A stretch of 64,000 nucleotides of DNA. Source: Uliginosibacterium sp. 31-16. GTDB lineage: Bacteria > Pseudomonadota > Gammaproteobacteria > Burkholderiales > Rhodocyclaceae. Below, piece after piece: positions 35,511-44,597 of this stretch. The stretch lies in NCBI RefSeq assembly GCF_030730865.1, contig NZ_JAVALZ010000001.1, forward strand, positions 1,240,001-1,304,000, given 5' to 3'. Position 1 is the stretch's first letter. Every line of letters starts with the position of its first letter. A program made the translations under genes and the position numbers. The notes beneath the pieces are model-generated. The model was not told the DNA's origin and made no database searches. It worked only from the letters and a program-made list of their open reading frames with translations.

Positions 35511-36416
35511 GTGCCCGCCGTCCTGCCTAGTCCGTTCCTGTATGCCACCGCCAGCCTGATCTGGGGTTCGACCTGGATGGCGATCACCTTTCAGCTGGGC
35601 ACGGTCGATCCGGCCGCGTCGGTGGGCTACCGCTTCCTTCTCGCCGGTGTGCTGTTCCTGATCTGGAGTCGCTGGCGCGGTGAAGCCTGTCTGCTGCCGC
35701 TGCCACAGCTGCGCTGGGTGGCGCTGCAGGGCGTGCTGCTGTTTGGCATCAGCTACACGCTGACCTATGAAGCCGAGCGGCATATTGCTTCGGGCCTGAT
35801 GGCGGTGCTGAATTCGAGCATGCTGCTGTTCAACCTGATCGGCATGCGTCTGGCCTTTGGCCGCCGGCTGGATGGCAAGTCGATGCTGGGCGCGGGGCTC
35901 GGCGGGCTGGGCATCGTGCTGGTGTTCTGGCCGGAGCTGGCGACGGTGCAAGACGCATCGGGCTGGTTTGGCGTGGCCTGTGGTCTGGCGGCGGCGCTGC
36001 TCGCTTCGTGCAGCAATATGGTGTCCCAGCGCAATCACCAGAGCGGCGTGCCGCTGCTGGCGGGCACCGGCTGGTCGATGATCCTCGGCGGCGCGACGGC
36101 CCTGCTGATTTCGCTGGCGCAGGGGCATCCGCTCGGTTTCGATGCGCGTCCGGCCTACATTGCCTCGCTGCTGTATCTGGCCGTGTTCGGTTCGGTGATT
36201 GCCTTCGCCTGCTACTTCACGCTGATCGGGCGCATCGGCGCGGGGCGAGCCGGTTATATCGCCGTCGCAGTGCCGATTCTGGCGCTGATCCTGTCCGGCT
36301 TCTTCGAAGGCTTCGTGTGGCGGATCTGGACCGTCGCGGGGATTGTCTGCGCCGTGGCCGGCAACCTGATCATGCTGCTGGAGCCGGGAAAGCCGCTGCC
36401 CCGATCTGCGGATTGA
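35511..36416 (+). CDS. EamA-family (DMT) permease
   Basis: A 301-residue inner-membrane protein with ten predicted spans in two EamA repeats (LPSPFLYATASLIWGSTWMAI at the start, SLLYLAVFGSVIAFACYFTLIG in the second half). Such carriers export amino acids or metabolites; the substrate cannot be read. It starts with GTG at 35511; the WGSTWMAI signature follows directly. It is convergent with the EthD gene. Confidence 0.88.
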   Translation: MPAVLPSPFLYATASLIWGSTWMAITFQLGTVDPAASVGYRFLLAGVLFLIWSRWRGEACLLPLPQLRWVALQGVLLFGISYTLTYEAERHIASGLMAVLNSSMLLFNLIGMRLAFGRRLDGKSMLGAGLGGLGIVLVFWPELATVQDASGWFGVACGLAAALLASCSNMVSQRNHQSGVPLLAGTGWSMILGGATALLISLAQGHPLGFDARPAYIASLLYLAVFGSVIAFACYFTLIGRIGAGRAGYIAVAVPILALILSGFFEGFVWRIWTVAGIVCAVAGNLIMLLEPGKPLPRSAD

Positions 36417-36439
36417 GGCACTGAAACCTCAACACGCGA

Positions 36440-36808
36440 TCATTCGAGCAGTACGTGCTCCGCAGTAAAGAACACGCTGGAGCTGGCGAGGTCGATGAAG
36501 CGGGCTTCGTCTTCCACGAACATGTTGCGCAGCTTCTGCACCGCCTCGCTGCTGACGGCGGCGCGGAAGTCCTCCTCGCTGGCCCACCAGATCTCGCCGA
36601 CGCCGTCGTATTCCGGCGCAGCGCCTCGCGAAGCACGGATTGCTTCGTTGAGCGGTATCGCCAGCGTATGGCTCTGCACGTAGCGCAACGCGCGATAGTC
36701 GGCCGCATGTTTGAGAAACAGCGGGCCGTGCTGGTTGAGCCAGTAATCGAGGAACGCTTCCCGGCTCAGCGAAGGGTGGCGACGCGCGCAAAAAATCATT
36801 TTGATCAT
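36440..36808 (-). CDS. EthD-domain protein
   Basis: A 122-residue protein with the EthD fold (MIKMIFCARRHPSLSREAFLDYWLNQHGPLF, then YDGVGEIWWASEEDFRAAVS and DEARFIDLASSSVFFTAEHV). EthD is needed for ethyl-tert-butyl ether breakdown in Rhodococcus; most relatives have no known role. It follows the thioredoxin-permease pair by 11 bases and may be in the same transcript. Confidence 0.85.
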   Translation of the reverse strand: MIKMIFCARRHPSLSREAFLDYWLNQHGPLFLKHAADYRALRYVQSHTLAIPLNEAIRASRGAAPEYDGVGEIWWASEEDFRAAVSSEAVQKLRNMFVEDEARFIDLASSSVFFTAEHVLLE

Positions 36809-36819
36809 TGCGCTACTCT

Positions 36820-37050
36820 CTATGCCAGCCAGCTTTCAACTTCGGCCACCGTCGGCAGCTTGCCGGTGGACACCAGCTTGCCATCCAGCGCCACGCCCGG
36901 CGTGGCCATCACGCCGGCAATCGCCATGGCGGCGTAGTCGGTGACTTTCTCCAGTTCGACCGGAATGCCGCGCGCCTCCAGCGTCTGCTGCACGACTTCG
37001 GCGGTTTTCTGGCAGCGGGCGCAGCCGGGACCATAGACAGTGACTTTCAT
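36820..37050 (-). CDS. Small redox-active disulfide (thioredoxin-fold) protein
   Basis: A 76-residue protein of the redox-active disulfide protein 2 type: VTVYGPGCARCQKTAEVVQQTL carries C10-x2-C13, then MATPGVALDGKLVSTGKLPT with the cis-Pro. It lies 10 bases after the permease gene; this permease-thioredoxin pairing is common in bacteria and suggests that it hands reducing power or a metal(loid) to the permease. Confidence 0.87.
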   Translation of the reverse strand: MKVTVYGPGCARCQKTAEVVQQTLEARGIPVELEKVTDYAAMAIAGVMATPGVALDGKLVSTGKLPTVAEVESWLA

Positions 37051-37060
37051 CTTTCTCTCC

Positions 37061-38122
37061 TTACAGAACTGCATTGAAAACAAAGCCCACCAGCACGATG
37101 CCGCAGGCGACCACGCCGGCGAAGGTGGCGATCAGCCGGGGCTTGAGTGCCTTGCGCAGGATGATCATCTCCGGCGCTGACAGCGCGATCACGCTCATCA
37201 TGAAGGCCAGCACGGTGCCCAGCGCGGCGCCCTTGCCGATCAGGGCCTCGACAATCGGGATGATGCCGGCGGCATTGGTGTACATCGGCACGCCCAGCAG
37301 CACGGCGGCCGGCACCGACCACCAGGCGTCGCGACCCATGATTGCGGCCATGAAATCTTCCGGCACATAGCCGTGGATGCCGGCGCCCAGCGCAATCCCG
37401 GCGATCACGTAAGGCCACACTTTGCCGACGATTTCGCGCACATGCCCGCGCCCGGCCTCAAAGCGTTGTACCCAGCTGACATCCTCGTCCGGCGCATGCG
37501 TAGCGCCTTCACCCTTGGCAATTTTCTGCACCCAGTCCTCAAGGTGGCGCTCCATCCTCAGCCGGCCGATGAGCATGCCGGCGACAATCGCAATCAGCAG
37601 ACCCATGCCCAGATACAGCGCTGCGACCTGCCAGCCGAACATGCCGAAGAGCAGCACCAGCGCGACTTCATTGACCATCGGCGCCGAGATCAGGAAAGAG
37701 AAGGTCACGCCCAGCGGCACGCCGGCAGACAGGAAGCCGATGAACAGCGGCACCGCCGAGCAGGAGCAGAACGGGGTGACGATGCCGAGGCTGGCGGCGA
37801 GCACATTGCCGAGGCCCAGACGCTTGCCGGAGAGCAGCGCACGGGTGCGCTCCGGCGCAAAGAAGGTCTGGATGATACCCATCAGGAACACGATGCCGGT
37901 CAGCAGCAACAGCACCTTGGGCGTGTCGTAGAAGAAGAAATGCACAGCTTCGCCCAGATGGGTGGCGCGGCTCAGGCCGATCAGGCCCAGCAGGGCGGTG
38001 GCGAATTCATCCAGATACGCATACGCCAGCAGCCACAAGGGGGTCAGTACGGCGAGGCTGAGCAGCCAGCGGCGCAGCCGGGTGGATGGGGGGGATGACG
38101 GCAGATTGGCAGGCTCTTGCAT
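37061..38122 (-). CDS. DUF318/ArsP-like permease
   Basis: A 353-residue membrane protein with eight spans in two halves. The LGIVTPFCSCSAVPLFIGFLSAG segment with its CSCS motif and TNAAGIIPIVEALIGKGAALG are the family signatures (UPF0718, related to the organoarsenical exporter ArsP and to putative metal exporters). A linker of about 50 hydrophilic residues (KGEGATHAPDEDVSW) joins the halves. First of a group with the thioredoxin-like protein. The metal specificity is unproven. Confidence 0.85.
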   Translation of the reverse strand: MQEPANLPSSPPSTRLRRWLLSLAVLTPLWLLAYAYLDEFATALLGLIGLSRATHLGEAVHFFFYDTPKVLLLLTGIVFLMGIIQTFFAPERTRALLSGKRLGLGNVLAASLGIVTPFCSCSAVPLFIGFLSAGVPLGVTFSFLISAPMVNEVALVLLFGMFGWQVAALYLGMGLLIAIVAGMLIGRLRMERHLEDWVQKIAKGEGATHAPDEDVSWVQRFEAGRGHVREIVGKVWPYVIAGIALGAGIHGYVPEDFMAAIMGRDAWWSVPAAVLLGVPMYTNAAGIIPIVEALIGKGAALGTVLAFMMSVIALSAPEMIILRKALKPRLIATFAGVVACGIVLVGFVFNAVL

Positions 38123-38270
38123 GATCGGTTCAGGCGCGCAGTGGAAGCGGGATGACTGGAAGACGCAGGCCGGGCGAAAAGGATGCAGCCGGTGTCCGGC
38201 GGTTGTGCATTTCCGGTCTTGGGCGGGCGGAGGAGTGCCGCTTCGGCATGTGGCGAAGCCGCTTCCAGCC

Positions 38271-38375
38271 TTGTTCTTCAGGCAGGCATGCTGGAGAGGA
38301 GCATCCCGAAAGGCTGTCCGGCAGGGCAGGCTGAAGAGCCTTGCGGGCTGCGGCTATTCAGGCACCGGTCATGCC
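38271..38375. repeat. REP-like repeat copy, about two units
   Basis: TTCTTCAGGCAGGCATGCTGG and, 50 bases on, GGCTGAAGAGCCTTGCGGGC are opposite halves of the repeat. Confidence 0.6.
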
Positions 38376-38672
38376 GAATTCAATCGGCGTCTTGACGTAA
38401 AAGACGCTGACTTTCTCTTCGGCCAGACGGGCGAAGAAGCGCTCCGCATCGGCCGCGCTCACTGCCAGCGTCACTTCCACCGGCTGATCAGCCAGCTCCA
38501 CGAAGTGCGCCGAGTGCAGCTTGCCGCGATGCCCGAAGCCTTCAGTCGCTGCGATCACGGTGGCGCCGCCCACGCCGAGCCGGCGCGCCTCCTGCACCAG
38601 CCATTCGGCCAGTGGCACGCCCTGATGCCTGCGGTTCTGCTCGGTGAAGAAACTCAGCTGGAAGCCTTGCAT
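38358..38672 (-). CDS. DUF190 protein (CrcB-associated)
   Basis: A 104-residue protein of the DUF190 family, whose PII-like fold and linkage to crcB are well known though its role is not. GVPLAEWLVQEARRLGVGGATVIAATEGFG and FHSAHFVELADQPVEVTLAVS-type segments are present (GKLHSAHFVELADQPVEVTL). It stands 77 bases after crcB on the same strand, so a shared transcript is likely. Confidence 0.87.
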   Translation of the reverse strand: MQGFQLSFFTEQNRRHQGVPLAEWLVQEARRLGVGGATVIAATEGFGHRGKLHSAHFVELADQPVEVTLAVSAADAERFFARLAEEKVSVFYVKTPIEFGMTGA

Positions 38673-38748
38673 GGGTCACCTCCGGAAAGTGCCGTGCCAT
38701 GCTTTCAGTCAAGCCCCTCGCGCAGGGTCTGTCGAGGAGGGAATGCGT

Positions 38749-39132
38749 TCAGGAGGTTTTGAACAGCGCAAACGTCGCGAGCCCCAGCAGGGTCATCGCC
38801 AGCGAACCCAGCACGTGCACCGCGATCGCGCCGCCGGCCCACAGCAGGCGGCCTTGCTGCAGCAGGGTGGTGACTTCGGCCGAGAAGGTCGAGAAGGTGG
38901 TCAGCCCGCCGAGAAAGCCGGTGATCACGAACAGCCGCCACTCCGGCGCCAGCCCGGCGTGCTGGCCGAAGAAGGCGACGGCCAGACCGATCAGGTAGCC
39001 GCCGATCAGGTTGGCGAGCAGGGTGCCGGGCGGAATTGCCGGGAACAATGCGTTCAGCGAGGTGCCCAGCAGCCAGCGCAGCACGGCCCCGAGCGAGGCA
39101 CCGGCACTGATGGCGAGAAGGGAGTTGAGCAT
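38749..39132 (-). CDS. crcB: Fluoride exporter CrcB/Fluc
   Basis: A 127-residue, four-span fluoride channel that protects from cytoplasmic fluoride. [31 protein letters not shown] and [20 protein letters not shown] are its conserved motifs (Na-site and Phe box). It works as a dual-topology dimer. No fluoride riboswitch could be recognised in the 106 bases upstream. Start at 39132 matches the usual first residues; an ATG at 39159 is in frame. Confidence 0.93.
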   Translation of the reverse strand: MLNSLLAISAGASLGAVLRWLLGTSLNALFPAIPPGTLLANLIGGYLIGLAVAFFGQHAGLAPEWRLFVITGFLGGLTTFSTFSAEVTTLLQQGRLLWAGGAIAVHVLGSLAMTLLGLATFALFKTS

Positions 39133-39238
39133 GATGCTGCGCCACGACAGGAATGACAATGCCGAAGGATACCCTGCGGCCCGGCACGCCGGAAATCGGC
39201 AGGCGGTATCATGCAGCCTCGTTTCAAGGAGATCAGGT

Positions 39239-39691
39239 ATGCGCAGATGGTTGATGGCCGGTGCGGTGGCTTTGCTGGCAACGGGCGTGCAGGCGGAAGA
39301 GACGGTGACTCAGCCGTGGGCGAAGAGTTCGCTGGCCGATTCGCGCAGCACCGGGGTGTTCATGGAGATCGTCAGTACCGAGGGCGGCGTCATCGTCGGC
39401 GCCCGTTCGCCGCTGGCGCGCTCGGTCGAGTTGCGCGACATGAGTCTGGAGCTGGATGGTGGCCCGCTGCGCCCGGTGAAGCTGGAGCAGATCGTCCTGC
39501 CGGCGCGCAAGAAACTGTATCTGACGCCGGTCAGCGAGCATTTCATGCTGATCGGTCTGAGTCAGCCCGTGAAGAGTGGCGATCGCATCCCGCTGATCAT
39601 CAAGCTGCGCCTGCGCAGCGGCGAGGAACGCGAACTGCAGGTTGAGGCCATCGCGCGCGGCCTGCCACCGCCTGCCGCAGCCGCGCGCTGA
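39239..39691 (+). CDS. PCuAC-like copper chaperone with altered copper site
   Basis: A 150-residue periplasmic protein with signal peptide [21 protein letters not shown]. The fold matches PCuAC, which delivers Cu(I) to the cytochrome c oxidase CuA site: [41 protein letters not shown]. The first copper His is Arg here (VELRDM in place of VEIHxM, residue 66), while His101 and Met103 are kept. Copper binding may be weak or changed. AAGGAG lies 8 bases before the ATG. Confidence 0.82.
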   Translation: MRRWLMAGAVALLATGVQAEETVTQPWAKSSLADSRSTGVFMEIVSTEGGVIVGARSPLARSVELRDMSLELDGGPLRPVKLEQIVLPARKKLYLTPVSEHFMLIGLSQPVKSGDRIPLIIKLRLRSGEERELQVEAIARGLPPPAAAAR

Positions 39692-39697
39692 CCCGGT

Positions 39698-40210
39698 TCA
39701 GGCCGGCTTGCCGGCGCGGCCTTTCCGGAACAGCCAGATGGCATACAGCGCGATGATGCCGCAGAAGGCCAGCAGGCTCCATTGCGGCAGGCGCAGACCA
39801 AGGATCAGCGGCTGATTCTCGGCACACTCGACTCCGCCGACCAGACCGGCGCGGAAGAAGGCTTCGTAATAGCCCATCTTCAGGTAATACATCAGCCCTG
39901 CGCCGCAGCTGCCGCTGGCGGCTTCCGGGTTGTACAGCAGGAAGACCTGGCGGGCCGCGCTGGCCAGACCGACCAGCAGGCCCAGTTCGCCAATGCGCTG
40001 GGTCAGGATGCTGGCGCGAGGCCAGGCCGCCGCGAGCAGGAAACCGCTGCCGGCGAGCAAGAAGGCAATCCGCTGGAACCAGCACATCGCGCACACTTCC
40101 AGCTCGAACAGCTCGCCGAGCACGACGGCCGTGCCTACCGAAGCGAAGCAGAAAATCCCCAGCACCAGCAGGACAAGGCGAGGACGGCGGAGGACAAGCT
40201 CAGGCAACAT
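39698..40210 (-). CDS. dsbB: Disulfide bond formation protein B
   Basis: A 170-residue, four-span inner-membrane oxidase that recycles DsbA by passing electrons to ubiquinone. The first redox pair is in LEVCAMCWFQRIAF (C40, C43), the second in GSCGAG (C102) and VECAEN (C129). It is convergent with the PCuAC-like gene, 6 bases apart. dsbA is not in the window. Confidence 0.95.
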   Translation of the reverse strand: MLPELVLRRPRLVLLVLGIFCFASVGTAVVLGELFELEVCAMCWFQRIAFLLAGSGFLLAAAWPRASILTQRIGELGLLVGLASAARQVFLLYNPEAASGSCGAGLMYYLKMGYYEAFFRAGLVGGVECAENQPLILGLRLPQWSLLAFCGIIALYAIWLFRKGRAGKPA

Positions 40211-40300
40211 GGTCAGAGTCCGGGAAAGGGTTACGGTTAGGGGTGACAACGCCAGCCGCTTGGGCTGACGGCAGGCCAGAAGGTTCCCGCGATAACCACA

Positions 40301-40337
40301 TGCCCGCCGAGCCGCATGTGGCGGCCCTGTGCGGGCA
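40301..40337. repeat. REP-like hairpin
   Basis: TGCCCGC (40301-40307) pairs with GCGGGCA (40331-40337) around an inner GCCGC-ATGT-GGCGG hairpin, the same GCCGCATGTGGCGG core as at 63294. Confidence 0.6.
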
Positions 40338-40451
40338 GGCATCGCGCACATGCGCGCCGATCATAGCGCTCCGCGATGGGGGACTGAAGACGCAGGCCAG
40401 GAGCGGATTCCGGAGCAGGCCCTGGCATGTAGCTGGCTGTTCGCAAGCTGC

Positions 40452-41147
40452 TCAATGCGCCTTCTTCTTGCTGGCCGTGGGTTTGCTGGCGGCCTTGGCG
40501 GCCGGTTTGGCAACCGCTTTGGCTTTGGTCTTGCCGGTTGTCTTGGCCTTGGCTTTGGTCTTGCCCTTCGCCGGCACCTTGTCCATGGTGCAGGAATCCA
40601 GCTCGCGCACACTCCAGCCAGCGGCCGGCTCGGCATTTTCCAGCTTCTCGCGCAGGCTGGTAAACAGCGTGCCTTTGTTGCTGGTACCCGCCTGATACTC
40701 GATGTCGGCGATGGCCCAATGCTTGCGGACGATTTTCAGATGCACCAGATCCTGCCAGCCCGTGGTGTCAGGCTTGTCGGTGTCGTCCAGATAGAAATGC
40801 ACCGGGATGCTGGCGCTGCCGGCTTTCTGTTGCAGCTTGCCCAGGCTGAAGCGGGTCGGCGCCGTGAAGCTGCTGGAGTAGAGATCGCCCTCGACGAAGG
40901 GCGGTTTGTCATCAGGGTAGGCCTGGGCGAACTTTTCGTCGTAACGCAGGGCCGCGCCGAGCAGGCACACCAGTTCCGGGCCGAGGTGGGCAGAAAACTC
41001 CGCCAGCTCGCGGCCACTGGGGGCGCCCGTGCTCGTGCTGGCCACGCGGGCCGTGTAGAAATCCCTGACCACGTCTTCAGGCCCGCGCTGGGCGAAGGCG
41101 GAAGAGCAGCCAAGAGCAAGAATCAGGATGCCGGACAGAACGCGCAT
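40452..41147 (-). CDS. Exported protein with histone H1-like Lys/Ala tail
   Basis: A 231-residue protein: signal peptide MRVLSGILILALGCSSAFA, a 160-residue mature domain (RGPEDVVRDFYTARVAST, then SFTAPTRFSLGKLQQ) that looks like the DUF3828/NTF2-like group, and from about residue 195 a 36-residue tail of repeating K-A-K-A, K-T-K-A and KPAAKAASK units. Such tails occur in bacterial H1-like nucleoid proteins, yet here they follow an export signal. Membrane, peptidoglycan or DNA binding is possible. The function is not known. Confidence 0.75.
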   Translation of the reverse strand: MRVLSGILILALGCSSAFAQRGPEDVVRDFYTARVASTSTGAPSGRELAEFSAHLGPELVCLLGAALRYDEKFAQAYPDDKPPFVEGDLYSSSFTAPTRFSLGKLQQKAGSASIPVHFYLDDTDKPDTTGWQDLVHLKIVRKHWAIADIEYQAGTSNKGTLFTSLREKLENAEPAAGWSVRELDSCTMDKVPAKGKTKAKAKTTGKTKAKAVAKPAAKAASKPTASKKKAH

Positions 41148-41318
41148 GAGAACTTCCCGTTCAGGTAAGGTGGCGAAGTGTAGCCTGTGACAGCCCGCTT
41201 GGCTTTGCGTTCCGTCGCTTGGCAATGTAATGCGGCGGGCGCCACGGCCTGACAACTTTGCTCAAATTTGCAGTGGCTGGCGCTACCATGCGCTTACAAA
41301 AACACTCAGGAGGATGAC

Positions 41319-43205
41319 ATGCTGCACACCTGCCGTTCGTACGCACGTTCCCGTTTGCCCGGGCTTCTGTCCGGCGCACTCATGCTAGCTTTCCCCGGTT
41401 TTGCTGCGGCAGCGGGCGCGGCGCCCGGCGCCCTGAAAGTCCCCGCTCTGGCTTACGATGATCACAGTATCGTGCTGGTCTGGCAGAAGCCTGCCGACTA
41501 CGCCAAAGTGGTCGACTACAAGGTCTACCAGAACGGCAAGCTGATCGGCAGCGCGCGCGAAAACGTGGCGAAACATTCGCCCGCCGCGCCCTACATGAAA
41601 GCTTTCTACGGCGCCTATCAGGGCCGCCGGCATGTGCAGGCCGACCTCCACAACTTCACCGTCGAAGGCCTCCGGCCCGACACCTCCTACCAGTTCTCGG
41701 TGCGTGCCGAGCATGCCGATGGTTCGCTCTCTGCCCCCAGCAAGGTGATCAACCAGCGCACCGCGAAGCCCTCGCCGCGCTGCGACATCACGCAGCATGG
41801 CGCGGTTGGCGACGGCAAGACGCTCAACACCGGCGCCATCCAGGACACCATCACCGCCTGCCCCGCTGGCGGCACGGTGGTGATTCCCAAGGGGGTGTTC
41901 AAAAGCGGCGCGCTTTTCCTCAAGAGCGACATGACCCTCGAAGTGAGCGAAGGCGCCACTTTGCTCGGCTCCGAACGGGCCGAAGATTATCCGGTCAGCC
42001 TGGGCTACACGCTGTACACCTATTCCACCACCCAGCGCCCGCCCTCGCTGATCAACGCCCTGAACCGCAGTCAGCGTGAAGCTGGCGCCTTGCGCAACAT
42101 CCGCATCGTCGGCAAAGGCAGCATCGACGGCAATGGCTGGAAGCGTGCTGCCGAGGCTAGCCTGAGAGACGAAAGCGGCCGCGACATCCCGCAATTCGTT
42201 TTTGGCACGAACTCCACGTACAAGCAGCTGGGCATCCTTGCCAGCGCGCAGGTCGATGGCGCACTGGCCGAGGGCCTGTCGCTGAATGCCGCCTACAGCC
42301 AGCGCCGCTCCAGCCTGATGACCCTGCGCGGCGTGGAGAACCTCTACATCGGTGGCATCACCGGGCAGAATCCGGCCTTCCACGGCATCATGGTGCTCGA
42401 AGGGCGCAATGTCGCTGTCAATGGCGTCAAGCTGGAGACCTGGGATGTGAACAATGCCGATGGTCTGGAGTTTGGCAACAGCGAGCACATCACCGTCTTC
42501 AACAGCTTTTTCGACACCGGCGATGATTGCATCAACTTCGCTGCCGGCACCGGCGAGGAAGCCGCGAAGCAGGAACCACAGCGTGACGCCTGGATCTTCA
42601 ACAACTACATCCGGCGTGGTCACGGCGCGGTGGTCATCGGCAGCCACACCGGCGCCTGGATCGAAGACATCCTTGCCGAAGACAACGTGGTGAATCTCAC
42701 CTGGATCGGCCTGCGCGCCAAGAGCAACAACATCAACGGGGGTGGCGGGCGGCGCATCGTCTATCGCGACAATGCCCACCGCGATCTGCAGCGCGAAGGC
42801 TTCATCTTCACGCTGGAGTATTCCGACGTGAACCTGCTGCTCGACTATAAACCCGCTTCGAAACCCGGCCAGTTCAAGGACATCCAGGTTCTGCACAACA
42901 CCGTGGAATTCACGCCGGACTGGAAACCCACGCCGATTCCCCAAGGGCCGAAACGCGAGCTGAAAGTAGTCGACTTCAAGGTGCTCGAAGTCGTCGGCGA
43001 CATGAAGACGCAGAGCTTCCACGAAAACATCACCGTGGACGACCTGCTGCTGATCAACACCTCATCGATCAAGATCGACGGCCTGAAAAACGGCGTGCTG
43101 CGCAACGTGCGTTTTGAAGGCTATCAGGGCAAGGACGAGGCCCTCTCGGTGAAGAATGCACCGGGGCTGAAACAGGATGGTGTGCGCTTGCCCGCAACAA
43201 AATGA
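41319..43205 (+). CDS. Secreted GH28 polygalacturonase with N-terminal Fn3 domain
   Basis: A 628-residue pectin-degrading enzyme. Signal peptide to about residue 35, a fibronectin-III-like domain (40-150; LRPDTSYQFSVRAEHADGS), then the right-handed beta-helix catalytic domain. GH28 active-site motifs are NNADGLEFGN, FDTGDDCINF, RGHGAVVIGSHTG and the GLRAKSN Arg-Lys pair. Long form like PehX exo-polygalacturonases. AGGAGGAT is placed right before the ATG. Terminated by a bidirectional hairpin. Confidence 0.93.
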   Translation: MLHTCRSYARSRLPGLLSGALMLAFPGFAAAAGAAPGALKVPALAYDDHSIVLVWQKPADYAKVVDYKVYQNGKLIGSARENVAKHSPAAPYMKAFYGAYQGRRHVQADLHNFTVEGLRPDTSYQFSVRAEHADGSLSAPSKVINQRTAKPSPRCDITQHGAVGDGKTLNTGAIQDTITACPAGGTVVIPKGVFKSGALFLKSDMTLEVSEGATLLGSERAEDYPVSLGYTLYTYSTTQRPPSLINALNRSQREAGALRNIRIVGKGSIDGNGWKRAAEASLRDESGRDIPQFVFGTNSTYKQLGILASAQVDGALAEGLSLNAAYSQRRSSLMTLRGVENLYIGGITGQNPAFHGIMVLEGRNVAVNGVKLETWDVNNADGLEFGNSEHITVFNSFFDTGDDCINFAAGTGEEAAKQEPQRDAWIFNNYIRRGHGAVVIGSHTGAWIEDILAEDNVVNLTWIGLRAKSNNINGGGGRRIVYRDNAHRDLQREGFIFTLEYSDVNLLLDYKPASKPGQFKDIQVLHNTVEFTPDWKPTPIPQGPKRELKVVDFKVLEVVGDMKTQSFHENITVDDLLLINTSSIKIDGLKNGVLRNVRFEGYQGKDEALSVKNAPGLKQDGVRLPATK

Positions 43206-43267
43206 GCTTGTCTGCATAAGTCCGTTCCGCCGCGTGAGGCCAGTGGGACGGACTCCTTCCGGACATG

Positions 43268-43304
43268 AAAAAGGCCGCACGACGAAATCGTGCGGCCTTT
43301 TTTG
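43268..43304. terminator. Bidirectional terminator between GH28 gene and HEAT lipoprotein
   Basis: A perfect 15-base stem (43268-43282 with 43288-43302) around a CGAAA loop, with A tract on the left and T tract on the right, serving both convergent genes. Confidence 0.92.
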
Positions 43305-43326
43305 AGTCAGCGAGGCTGGCTGCGGC

Positions 43327-44316
43327 TTACTTGTACAGGGCGATGATGGCCTTGAACAGATTCGATGCGCGGTCGGACTTGTCGGCCAGAGCTGCTTCGG
43401 TCTTCTGCACGTATGCCTTGGCGGCGGCACCGTCCAGATCACAGATCGCCTTCAGGGCGATGGCGCGGTCTTCCCAGTCAGTCTTGTCATTCTCGAAGCG
43501 CTTGGTGAGCAGCGGCAACTGGTCATTGGCGAGCAGCGCGCCAAGGGACGAGATGGCGGCATGGGCCACGTCGTCGTCACCGAAGTCGGCCAGCTTCACC
43601 AGCGCCGGTACGGCACGCGGGTTGTTGCCGTAGCCCAGAGCGTAGACGTCATTGAAATCGGCAGCCTTGCCGGCAGCTTCGATCTTCTTGGCCAAGGCGT
43701 CGACCTGTGCATCACTGATGGCTGCACCGAACAGCTTCTGGTTGATCTTGGCGGCCAGTTCCTTGCTCATGATGCCCAGCGGCACATTGAAGGTCGGGTC
43801 GATGACTTCGTTGAACGACCACACCGGCACCTTGCCGCGTTTCATCCAGAAAGCGATGCGCTGCGGGCCTTTGGCGGTGATGAGGTCGGCGTTCAGGCTG
43901 GTATAGGTTTCAAAGGGCGAGAAGCCGCTGACGCGATGATTCTGGCTGCTGATCAGCTTGATCTGCACCGTGGTGGCGCCATCGGCGGCGGTTGCCTGTT
44001 TGACCGGCAAGCCACGGGCAGCGAGTTCGGTGACGGTGTTGCGAGCCAGCCAGGCCGCGGCGTCGAGCGGTTGATCCTTGTAGGTGGGCTTCATCGGGAT
44101 CAGTCCGGTGACCAGCTTGGCTTTGGTTTCGGCGCTTTGTGCGTCGACGAAGTACAGACTGGTCGGCGCTGCCTCGGCCTTGGCGAACTTGTCTGCTGAC
44201 GGCGCCGGGTCGGTGACCGGCACCGGCATGTTGATAGCGCAGCCGGACAGCAGGGCCAGTGCCAGGCCCATGGCGCCGACGCTGGTGATGCGAACGTTCT
44301 TCAGCAATCCAAACAC
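43327..44316 (-). CDS. Lipoprotein with C-terminal HEAT-like repeats
   Basis: A 329-residue protein I cannot assign. The signal peptide ends in ALLSGCAINM (lipobox Cys near residue 25). The middle (RGLPVKQATAADGATTVQIKLIS) resembles YajG-type or DUF4410 lipoproteins that bind outer-membrane partners. The end (YGNNPRAVPALVKLADFGDDDVAHAAISSLGALLA) shows two to three HEAT-like repeats. The start is GTG at 44316 with AAGGAG eight bases upstream. The promoter region beyond is AT-rich. Confidence 0.78.
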   Translation of the reverse strand: MFGLLKNVRITSVGAMGLALALLSGCAINMPVPVTDPAPSADKFAKAEAAPTSLYFVDAQSAETKAKLVTGLIPMKPTYKDQPLDAAAWLARNTVTELAARGLPVKQATAADGATTVQIKLISSQNHRVSGFSPFETYTSLNADLITAKGPQRIAFWMKRGKVPVWSFNEVIDPTFNVPLGIMSKELAAKINQKLFGAAISDAQVDALAKKIEAAGKAADFNDVYALGYGNNPRAVPALVKLADFGDDDVAHAAISSLGALLANDQLPLLTKRFENDKTDWEDRAIALKAICDLDGAAAKAYVQKTEAALADKSDRASNLFKAIIALYK

Positions 44317-44597
44317 GTGTGACTCCTTGTCTTTTTTGAGTGATGCCCGGGCGGCGCACCGCGCCGGTTTGTCCGCTGAGTAGTGCGGGCGCATCAGTAT
44401 AAATATGTTAAAAAAATTTAAAACAACATTAATGACAAGTTTGGTGAATATGCTGAATGGCCGCCTTGAGGTGTTGCGCCAACGGCACCGGAGGCTCCCC
44501 GTTTAGCCATTGCAAGTGTTGATCCGGCTAGCTGAGCTGCTACTCCCTCCTCCGTGGAGCTTGTTGGTGTTTCGCGGGCGCGCCACCGCGCCCTGAC

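Noticed and set aside
39133-39238. Fluoride riboswitch upstream of crcB
   Set aside because: No conserved crcB-motif segments could be recognised on the minus strand.
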